Assembly: GCA_964459065.1 (NCBI GenBank)
Contig: CAYWMN010000048.1
Location: 1-19,864 of the forward strand
DNA length: 19,864 bases
Direction of reading: 5' to 3'
Source of the DNA: JAMCXS01 sp964459065
Lineage (GTDB): Bacteria; Acidobacteriota; Terriglobia; UBA7540
In this document: piece by piece, positions 14,042 through 19,864 of the stretch
How positions within the stretch are numbered: the first letter of the stretch is position 1
Layout: each line of letters starts with the position of its first letter
The notes under the pieces: generated by a model
Databases searched by the model: none
What the model saw: the letters and a program-made list of their open reading frames with translations, nothing else
Told to the model about the DNA's origin: nothing
Position numbers and translations under genes: made by a program

Positions 14042-14953
14042 CTATTTTTTCCTCTTGGCCGGCGCGGGCATGTATTTGTGAAACTCGCCGGCCTCGTGCT
14101 CGTGTTCAAACTGGATGGTTGTGTGCGTGATCCCGAATTCGCGCCGCAGAACTGCGCGCACACGGTGAGCGATCCTTTCGCTTTCAGACGTGGGCATATC
14201 CAGAATATGAATATGGCATGAAAGAGCATGGGATTCCGAGCCTAAGCTCCAGACATGCACGTCGTGGACCTCTCGGACACCGGGAATCCGGAGCATGGCG
14301 TTCGCGATTTTATCCAGGTGCATTCCTTTGGGCAGACTTTCCAACAGAATATTGGCGGAATCCGCAAGCACGCCGATCGCCCCCCAAAAGATCAACCCGG
14401 CGATCAGAAAGGCGAGCAGCGGGTCGATCAGCGGCTGGCCAATGGAACGAATCAGCAGCGCCCCGGCAATGATACCCACGTTCGATAACGTGTCCCCCAG
14501 ATAGTGAATAAAAACCGCTCTCAGGTTCAGATCCCGATGTTGGCGAGCAAGCCCGATCGTCACACTCGCATTGATCACCAGTGCAACAATGCCCACAATC
14601 AGCATTTTGCCGGCAGCAACGGGTTCGGGATGGACCATGCGGAGATAGCCTTCGAAACAAATGTAAACAGCTACCCCGACCAGGATCAGCCCATTGACAA
14701 ATGCGGCCAATACGCCAGCGCGCTGATAACCATAGGTTCTTTGATGGTCGGACGGTTTTTGCTCAAGGTAGATCGCGACCCAGGAAAAAATCAGCGTCGG
14801 GACATCGCTCAGGTTGTGCCAGCCGTCACCGATCAGGGCTAAGCTATGGGCAAGGTGTCCGACCACGAACTCGGTAATGACTAAGGCCAGCGTAACAACC
14901 ACCGCAGCCTTCACGACCCAACCGTTCGATCCTGTATGTTTCAGCTCATGCAT
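14042..14953 (-). CDS. Cation diffusion facilitator family zinc/metal exporter
   Basis: This 303-residue inner-membrane antiporter exports Zn2+ or similar divalent metals in exchange for protons. Six transmembrane segments fit residues 12-210. The intramembrane metal site is His/Asp in both halves: H46-x3-D50 (GDGWHNLSD, TM2) and H150-x3-D154 (IHYLGDTLSN, TM5), the pattern of zinc-preferring CzcD/ZitB-like members. A His-poor loop after TM4 (RQHRDLNLR) and the cytoplasmic ferredoxin-like domain (about 212-290, with VREVHDVHVWSLGSESHALS) are typical. The start is preceded by GAGG on the minus strand. No metal regulator gene is adjacent. The metal specificity is inferred from the site residues only. 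Confidence 0.92.
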   Translation of the reverse strand: MHELKHTGSNGWVVKAAVVVTLALVITEFVVGHLAHSLALIGDGWHNLSDVPTLIFSWVAIYLEQKPSDHQRTYGYQRAGVLAAFVNGLILVGVAVYICFEGYLRMVHPEPVAAGKMLIVGIVALVINASVTIGLARQHRDLNLRAVFIHYLGDTLSNVGIIAGALLIRSIGQPLIDPLLAFLIAGLIFWGAIGVLADSANILLESLPKGMHLDKIANAMLRIPGVREVHDVHVWSLGSESHALSCHIHILDMPTSESERIAHRVRAVLRREFGITHTTIQFEHEHEAGEFHKYMPAPAKRKK

Positions 14954-15185
14954 CCGAAAGCCTCAATGGGGATTCTATTCTACCGATAAAAACCCTGCAA
15001 CGCAGTGGCCGTCACAAGATATCGACAGGAATTACATTCCATCCGAGCCCGGCGCAAAGGAGATGGAAAACACGAGGCTGCGGATGGTCCAGGGCGAAGC
15101 AGGAGGTTGCGCCGAACCCATCCAACCGGGCAACCGCAGCTTGCGTTTTCACCAATCTCCACCCCGGGTGCCTTTTGAAGCCGAC

Positions 15186-15214
15186 TTCCCCTCAGGCCGC
15201 GCCGGAGTTAGAAT
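15186..15214 (+). promoter_or_regulatory. Possible promoter of the VWFA-related protein gene
   Basis: TAGAAT (15209-15214) matches the -10 consensus at five of six positions and lies 17 bases after TTCCCC (15186-15191), a poor -35. Together with the ribosome site at 15224-15229 it supports a short leader and the TTG start at 15237. Confidence 0.35.
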
Positions 15215-15236
15215 TAGATTCCTAGGGGGTAAGACT

Positions 15237-16433
15237 TTGATTCGCCAAAACGCAGTAGGAATGAGTCTCGATTCAGGCTCCGTGAAGCCGTGCAACCCAA
15301 CGATCTCACGCAGTGTGCCGCGCCAGCTGGCCACCGCCTTAATGATGGCCACTCTGGCGGTGCTTCTGGGCTGGCTGCCGGGAAAAGCGTGGGGCAGCCA
15401 AAATCCTGAGAGCAGCAATGCGACGCACGAAAATAAGGCACCGTCGAACTCGCCCCAACAGCCCAATCCCGCGAACAGCCAGCAACCAATCCGCGTACAC
15501 GTGGAAGTGGTCAACGTCCCCGTAAGCGTCCTGGATAAGCGCGACATCCCCGTCATCGCCTTAACCCGCAAGGATTTCAAAATTTACGAAAATGGAAAAC
15601 GACAAAGGATTAGTTATTTCAGCAACGAGATTGTTCCTCCGCTGCGTATCGGAATGATTCTCGACACCAGCAATAGCGCCCGTTTTCAACTTAAGTTTGA
15701 AAAGGAAGCCGCGTCCAGCTTTGTGTATAACATGCTGCGAGGCATTCAGAGCAGAAACAGGGTTTTTCTTCAAACCTTTGATTCGACCAGCTCGCTCATC
15801 CAGGGTTTCACTGACAACGCGGATGTTCTTAACCAAAAAATCCAGAAACTGAAGGCTGGTGGCGGCAAAGCTGTGTATGACGCTATCTACAACGCGTGCG
15901 AAGAAGAAATGAAGAATGCGGGTCCCCGGGAACAAAACCGGCGGGTGTTGGTTTTGATCAGCGATGGCGATGACGTCCAGAGCAAACACACGCTGGAGGA
16001 AGCTATTTCAATGGCGCACCGGGCTGAAACCGTGATCTATACAATCGGAAACACCCCCTATGGATTTTCCAATCCCGGCGATAAGTATCTTAAAAAACTT
16101 GCCGAGCAAACCGGTGGAGCGGCTTTCTTCCCTTTGCGGAAATCCCCGGGGGCAGGCTACCTGACCGGGTATCTCTCCCACGGTAAATTCGACACCACGG
16201 ACCAGAACAAAGGTCTGGGTGCAGAAACCGGCGTGTACACAGCCGACAAGATGATCGCGCTGGCCGACACTCTTGACAATATCAGGCGCGAGTTAGCCAA
16301 TCAGTACCTGATCGGGTATACGCCGACCGACACCCAACTCGATGGAACCTACCGGAAGATTCGAGTGGTAGTTGACCGCAAAAGGGTTATCGTCCGGAAC
16401 AAGCCAGGGTACTTTGCGACTCCAGGGGAATAG
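15237..16433 (+). CDS. Secreted VWFA-related protein of the acidobacterial family (TIGR03436 type)
   Basis: The frame is open upstream into the opposite-strand CDF gene, but the best start is TTG at 15237: AGGGGG (15224-15229) lies 7 bases upstream. It gives 398 residues with a basic N-region, a hydrophobic segment (about 30-50) and a signal cleavage near KAWG-SQN. The ATGs at 15063 and 15261 are alternatives. After a Gln/Asn/Pro-rich stretch, VHVEVVNVPVSVLD and LTRKDFKIYENGKRQRISYF are hallmarks of the acidobacterial VWFA-related family. The VWA fold has a MIDAS motif DTSNS (143-147) and LVLISDGDD, so metal-dependent ligand binding is possible. The end, ANQYLIGYTPT then YRKIRVVVDRK, is the usual C-terminal beta region. 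The family is abundant in Acidobacteriota and has no established role. It is probably exported to the envelope. Confidence 0.85.
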   Translation: MIRQNAVGMSLDSGSVKPCNPTISRSVPRQLATALMMATLAVLLGWLPGKAWGSQNPESSNATHENKAPSNSPQQPNPANSQQPIRVHVEVVNVPVSVLDKRDIPVIALTRKDFKIYENGKRQRISYFSNEIVPPLRIGMILDTSNSARFQLKFEKEAASSFVYNMLRGIQSRNRVFLQTFDSTSSLIQGFTDNADVLNQKIQKLKAGGGKAVYDAIYNACEEEMKNAGPREQNRRVLVLISDGDDVQSKHTLEEAISMAHRAETVIYTIGNTPYGFSNPGDKYLKKLAEQTGGAAFFPLRKSPGAGYLTGYLSHGKFDTTDQNKGLGAETGVYTADKMIALADTLDNIRRELANQYLIGYTPTDTQLDGTYRKIRVVVDRKRVIVRNKPGYFATPGE

Positions 16434-16511
16434 AGTACCCTTCCGCAGCGGGCTCGCGGTCGGCGGGTCATTCCTTCTGCACGAATACGCCTTCCCCGCC
16501 GCGTTCAAAGG

Positions 16512-16540
16512 TTGTCATCAAGCCTCGACTGACTCATAAT
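16512..16540 (+). promoter_or_regulatory. Putative promoter of the GDP-heptose operon
   Basis: TTGTCA (16512-16517) and CATAAT (16535-16540) are spaced by 17 bases, each one mismatch from consensus. The leader to the hddC start would be about 115 bases. The surrounding 16434-16660 gap shows no other gene. Confidence 0.55.
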
Positions 16541-16660
16541 TAAAATTCTATATGTTAAGCTCGCAAGACTCGATTCCGGGGCGCAGCGGGAGCGAAGAAC
16601 CTCATTCGGCAGCAGGCGCAACGAAACGGCCATTGCCTGAATAGAGACGGAGCCGAAGCG

Positions 16661-17389
16661 ATGGAAGCGGTGGTTTTGGCAGGGGGCCAAGGGATGAGGC
16701 TCCGGGAAGCGGTGCCGAATCTCCCCAAGAGTCTGGCAACGGTTGGCGAACACCCATTTCTGAACTATCTCCTGGGGTGGCTTCGGACGCAGGGGATTAC
16801 CGAGGTTATCCTGGCCCTGGGCTACCGGCGCCAGGCGATCGCCCGTTACTACGCAAAGAACCAGCCCGCGGGACTCCGTTTGCGCTACTCCGTGGAGAGT
16901 GCACCGCTCGGCACGGCAGGAGCACTTCGGAATTTAGGCTCAATACTGGATGGGGAAGAGTTTCTGGTCCTGAACGGAGACTCAATCTTTGACGTCGATT
17001 TAATTCAAATGCTCGCGTTTCACCGGCGTCATCGTGCAGAGGTTACGCTTGCATTGGCCAGCCCCCATGAACAAGGGCGGTATGGGTCTGTCGTGCTCGA
17101 CGCCCGCAAACGGATCAAATCATTTCTTGAAAAGCGGTCGCTGCCCCGGCAAACCAACAGCGCGAACCGACCGCGCTGGATTAACGGCGGGCTCTATGTT
17201 ATGAACAAAGCCATCTTCCAGCACATACCGGAAGAGCAAGAAGTCTCGCTCGAAAAAGACGTCTTCCCCCGGTTGATTGGCCGCCCCTTCTACGGGTTTC
17301 CATGGAAAGGATATTTTATCGATATCGGAATTCCGGAAGACTACCAAAGGGCACAAGCTGAAGTGCCGGAAAGATTCATGCCATGCTGA
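16661..17389 (+). CDS. hddC: D-glycero-alpha-D-manno-heptose 1-phosphate guanylyltransferase (HddC-like)
   Basis: This 242-residue sugar-phosphate nucleotidyltransferase has the fold's signature VVLAGGQGMRL (residues 4-14), LPKSLATV with Lys23, APLGTAGAL (81-89), LNGDS (104-108; metal-binding Asp107) and INGGLYVMNK. It would join GTP and heptose 1-phosphate to make GDP-D-glycero-alpha-D-manno-heptose in the cytoplasm. HddC rather than a mannose or glucose enzyme is inferred from the next two genes, a heptose kinase and a heptose phosphatase, and from the short length. Met12 replaces the Thr usual in GxGTRL. GGAG lies 9 bases before the ATG. The last 7 bases overlap hddA, which indicates coupled translation. 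Confidence 0.85.
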   Translation: MEAVVLAGGQGMRLREAVPNLPKSLATVGEHPFLNYLLGWLRTQGITEVILALGYRRQAIARYYAKNQPAGLRLRYSVESAPLGTAGALRNLGSILDGEEFLVLNGDSIFDVDLIQMLAFHRRHRAEVTLALASPHEQGRYGSVVLDARKRIKSFLEKRSLPRQTNSANRPRWINGGLYVMNKAIFQHIPEEQEVSLEKDVFPRLIGRPFYGFPWKGYFIDIGIPEDYQRAQAEVPERFMPC

Positions 17390-18414
17390 TTCGAGCCAAA
17401 GTCCCCTTGCGGATCAGTTTTGCCGGAGGCGGAACCGACGTCAAACAATTTCTTGAACAGGAAGGGGGATGTGTCCTCAACGCCACCATCGGGCAATACG
17501 TTTGGGGAACGCTCTGTAGCCGCGAGGATGGCCAGATCAACATCGAATCAGCCGACCTCGGCTACGTCGTCAACTACGATACCAATACCAACCCCGTCTA
17601 TGACGGCAAGCTCGACTTGGTTAAGGCGGCGATTCAAAGCCTGGGCGGACAGCGTACTTCGGGCTTTGACCTCTTTTTGCACAGCGAAGCTCCACCGGGC
17701 TCAGGCCTGGGTTCGTCATCGACCTTGATGGTATGCCTTGTCGGCCTCATGAAGGAATTCCTGAACCTGCCGATGACCGATTACGAAACGGCCCACGCCG
17801 CTTATCGGATTGAACGCGAAGAACTGCAGATCAAGGGAGGATTACAGGACCAGTATGCCGCGACGTTCGGCGGGTTTAACTTCATGGAATTTGAACGGGA
17901 CCGCGTGGTCGTCAATCCACTTCGAATCCGCCAGGAAATTATCAACGAACTCGAGCACAACCTTCTGCTCTGCTACACCGGCACAACCCGAATGTCCGAC
18001 GGCATCATTAAGGACCAGGTCGAACGCTACACACAAGGAGAGGCCGGCACGCTCGACGGCCTGAGACGCCAGAAAGAACTGGCCCTGGAAATGAAGAACT
18101 TGCTCCTGCAGCGACGGCTCAACGATTTTGGGGACTTGCTGCACGAAGCCTGGAAATCAAAGAAGCAACTGTCTCCCAAAATCAGCAATCCCAGAATCGA
18201 TGAAATGTACGAGGCCGCCCGCAAGGCGGGCGCTATGGGAGGCAAAATTACGGGCGCAGGCGGAGGCGGTTATATGCTCTTCTATTGCCGCTTCCAACGC
18301 AAACACCGTGTTGCCGAGGCCTTGAGAAAGTTGAACGCCATCCCGGCAGGGTTCGCATTCGACTTTAACGGCTTGCAGACCTGGAGGGTGAACGGCGGTT
18401 CCGGCGGGCTCTGA
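17383..18414 (+). CDS. hddA: D-glycero-alpha-D-manno-heptose 7-phosphate kinase (HddA-like GHMP kinase)
   Basis: This 343-residue kinase of the GHMP superfamily would convert D-glycero-D-manno-heptose 7-phosphate to the alpha-1,7-bisphosphate with ATP. The N-terminal RAKVPLRISFAGGGTDV (4-20) is the sugar-site motif of HddA and fucokinase-like enzymes. The ATP-loop motif is PPGSGLGSSS (104-113), GGLQDQYAATFGG (152-164) contains the likely catalytic Asp156, and motif 3 is KITGAGGGGYMLF (288-300). Length and motifs are intact. The start overlaps the hddC stop by 7 bases (ATG within its last codons). gmhB follows after 56 bases, so the order is hddC-hddA-gmhB. Confidence 0.92.
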   Translation: MLIRAKVPLRISFAGGGTDVKQFLEQEGGCVLNATIGQYVWGTLCSREDGQINIESADLGYVVNYDTNTNPVYDGKLDLVKAAIQSLGGQRTSGFDLFLHSEAPPGSGLGSSSTLMVCLVGLMKEFLNLPMTDYETAHAAYRIEREELQIKGGLQDQYAATFGGFNFMEFERDRVVVNPLRIRQEIINELEHNLLLCYTGTTRMSDGIIKDQVERYTQGEAGTLDGLRRQKELALEMKNLLLQRRLNDFGDLLHEAWKSKKQLSPKISNPRIDEMYEAARKAGAMGGKITGAGGGGYMLFYCRFQRKHRVAEALRKLNAIPAGFAFDFNGLQTWRVNGGSGGL

Positions 18415-18470
18415 CCGGCGACTCCAGGAGCGCCACGCTGCAAGATTCGCAGACGGCAAGAGGAAGTTCC

Positions 18471-19022
18471 ATGCATAGGGCTGTATTTCTTGATCGTGAC
18501 GGCGTCATCAATCGCAAAGCGCCCGAAGGCCAGTACGTTACCGCATGGGAGCAGGTGGAGTTTCTTCCCGGCGTGGCTGAGGCGCTGCGGGAATTGAAGC
18601 AAAGCGGTTTTTTGCTCATTATTGTGACGAACCAGAGCGCGATCTCCAGGAAAATGTTAAGTGTCCGCGGGCTTGAATCCATCCATCAAAAAATGATTCA
18701 GGCACTCGGGCAAGAAGGCGCCGTCATCGATGCCGCTTACTATTGTCCCCACACGCCAGGCGCAGGCTGTGAATGCCGAAAACCCCAGCCCAAGATGCTG
18801 CTCCAGGCCGCTGAAGAGCATCGGATCGACCTTTCACGCTCCTGGATGGTTGGAGACGCGGCAAGCGACATTGAAGCCGGCCGAGCCGCAGGCTGCAGGA
18901 CAATCTGGCTGCGGCCCGCAAATTCTGATGGCCCAAGGCCCCCGCTCTCGGACTTCAGCGCTGACTGCATGCAGGCGGCGGCCCGGCAGATTCTAAGCGC
19001 CGTTCTCTCTGAGGCATCATAA
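18471..19022 (+). CDS. gmhB: D-glycero-D-manno-heptose 1,7-bisphosphate 7-phosphatase (GmhB)
   Basis: This 183-residue HAD-family phosphatase has FLDRDGVIN with nucleophile D8 and acid D10, IVTNQS (motif II, T53), RKP with K104 (motif III) and VGDAASDIEAG (D129, D133; motif IV). The zinc site of GmhB is present as C92-x-H94-x5-C100-x-C102 (CPHTPGAGCEC). The loop between the zinc ligands is shorter than in E. coli GmhB. Relatives with an HddA-HddC context act on the alpha anomer, and this context suggests the same here. The enzyme removes the 7-phosphate, leaving heptose 1-phosphate for HddC. Ribosome site AGAGGAAG lies 5 bases upstream of the ATG. Confidence 0.92.
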   Translation: MHRAVFLDRDGVINRKAPEGQYVTAWEQVEFLPGVAEALRELKQSGFLLIIVTNQSAISRKMLSVRGLESIHQKMIQALGQEGAVIDAAYYCPHTPGAGCECRKPQPKMLLQAAEEHRIDLSRSWMVGDAASDIEAGRAAGCRTIWLRPANSDGPRPPLSDFSADCMQAAARQILSAVLSEAS

Positions 19023-19094
19023 GCCCAAGACAATAGCTCTTAATGATCCGTTGAGAGGTCGCGGGCGCTCGGTCCTCGGACTTATCCAGACAAG

Positions 19095-19859
19095 ATGCGA
19101 ATCGCCTATTTGACAGCCCGGCTCCCGTTCCCGCCCATCGGCGGCTACAGGATGCGTGTCTACTACACGCTGCGGCATCTGCTTCGATCTCACCAAGTCA
19201 CTCTGTACGCCATGGACTCGCGGGTCAACCTGAACGGAAGCCGCCATTCCGGGCTCACGGGACTCCAACAGAAAATTTTCAGCATGGGTAGGGCCGCTTA
19301 CGCCTGGAATGGCCTCCGGGGTCTTTTCTCCGACCTGCCTTTGCAAGTCAAGCTCTATGAATGCCCGCGCTTCGCGCAGACGCTTGATGCGGACATCCGC
19401 AGCGGGGCGGTTGACGTCCTCATGGTGCACCTGGTGAGAATGGCGGAGTACGTCCGGCCCTATCATCACCTCCCGCGAATCCTGGACATGGCGGACTCAA
19501 TTTATCTCCACTATGCCAGGATGCAGAAAGTCTGGTGGAGTCCCATCTGGCTGGGAGCCCGGATGGACCGCGACCGGATCCGGCGGTACGAAGCCGAGGC
19601 AACCCACTGGTTCGATCGGGTTCTGGTCCACACCGAAGAAGACCTCGAATGGGTCCGGGAACAATCCGGGGCGAGAAATCTAGTACAGTCGGCGATGGGG
19701 GTTGACACCGACGAATTTGCCTTTCAGGCGAAGGTCCACAACCCGCGGTGTATTGTCTATTGCGGCAAGCTGGATTATCTGCCGAATACTGACGCGGCCT
19801 TATATTTTGCCAATGAAATTTTTGCAGGTATCGCGGGCTGCCTGCCCATAGATATGTAG
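19095..19859 (+). CDS. Family 4 glycosyltransferase, stops early at the window edge (possibly disrupted)
   Basis: This reads as the first 254 residues of a GT-B glycosyltransferase. The acceptor domain begins MRIAYLTARLPFPPIGGYRM, a start shared with TIGR03087-like and other GT4 enzymes. Later come DVLMVHLVRMAEYV, RILDMADSIYLHYARM, RVLVHTEEDLEWV and MGVDTDEFAF, and the donor domain starts at CIVYCGKLDYLPNTDAALYF. The frame ends in TAG (19857-19859) right after LPIDM, where relatives continue with a strand leading to IVG; the usual length is 380-420 residues. The last bases, CTGCG, would resume L-R if the stop were CAG (Q). Either the gene is broken by a point change or the sequence has an error; only 5 further bases are visible. 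Start ATG at 19095; weak ribosome site. Likely surface-glycan assembly using the neighbouring GDP-heptose. Confidence 0.6.
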   Translation: MRIAYLTARLPFPPIGGYRMRVYYTLRHLLRSHQVTLYAMDSRVNLNGSRHSGLTGLQQKIFSMGRAAYAWNGLRGLFSDLPLQVKLYECPRFAQTLDADIRSGAVDVLMVHLVRMAEYVRPYHHLPRILDMADSIYLHYARMQKVWWSPIWLGARMDRDRIRRYEAEATHWFDRVLVHTEEDLEWVREQSGARNLVQSAMGVDTDEFAFQAKVHNPRCIVYCGKLDYLPNTDAALYFANEIFAGIAGCLPIDM

Positions 19860-19864
19860 CTGCG

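Noticed and set aside
13372..14229. A 285-codon minus-strand frame overlapping the serS 3' half
   Set aside because: It is antisense to conserved SerRS motifs 2 and 3 and runs into the CDF gene; its product resembles nothing and is explained by GC-rich codon bias.
1..19864. CRISPR arrays, insertion sequences, integrases, restriction or toxin genes
   Set aside because: No regularly spaced direct repeats, transposase motifs or defence-type domains were found in either strand.

Overview
The window looks like ordinary chromosomal DNA of an acidobacterium (phylum Acidobacteriota, possibly near Solibacter/Bryobacter). This rests on a secreted VWA protein of the kind that defines the acidobacterial VWFA-related family, a tmRNA tag of the ANNTQFAYAA type, a radical SAM/SPASM protein of the TIGR04053 type, the GC-rich composition and several TTG/GTG starts. 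The phylum is inferred from gene content; no rRNA or other phylogenetic marker is present except serS and the tmRNA. I saw no insertion sequence, integrase, phage gene or CRISPR array.

Layout. 1-1242: 3' part of a glycoside-hydrolase-like (GH99/GH71-type) protein. 1538-3915: a membrane-anchored Sco/SenC-type copper/thiol protein with a second, cysteine-less thioredoxin-like domain, then a radical SAM/SPASM protein. 4220-6219: a compact three-gene run of a DUF190 PII-like protein, a calcineurin-like phosphoesterase and a small P-loop ATPase; it is the least explained gene set here. 6313-6936 (minus): a minimal MscS-type channel. 7317-7689 (minus): tmRNA (ssrA) with a recognisable promoter. 7873-11345: an acidobacterial protein with a central GAF-like domain and a Pro/Glu-rich linker, overlapping by 4 nt a TPR-containing lytic transglycosylase. 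11468-12253: an unknown exported protein. 12724-14001: serS behind a good sigma-70-type promoter. 14042-14953 (minus): a CDF zinc exporter. 15237-16433: the VWFA-related secreted protein. 16661-19859: hddC-hddA-gmhB, the kinase, phosphatase and nucleotidyltransferase steps of GDP-D-glycero-alpha-D-manno-heptose synthesis, followed by a family 4 glycosyltransferase that ends in an early TAG close to the window edge.

How the genes fit together. The right end is a surface-glycan locus: hddA, gmhB and hddC would turn D-glycero-D-manno-heptose 7-phosphate into GDP-heptose, and the following glycosyltransferase is a plausible user. The isomerase GmhA is not in the window. The middle is envelope and housekeeping: peptidoglycan turnover (lytic transglycosylase), metal export (CDF), osmotic release (MscS), ribosome rescue (tmRNA) and serine tRNA charging. 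The Sco-like and radical SAM genes at the left may serve respiratory cofactor assembly, but only adjacency supports this.

Several noncoding stretches hold inverted repeats that the genes do not explain: 1246-1416, 3925-4001, 4581-4623, 7144-7213, 12327-12348 and 12633-12663. No single spectacular new system is evident. The best candidates for follow-up are the DUF190/phosphoesterase/ATPase run, the structured intergenic regions and the in-frame stop in the last gene.
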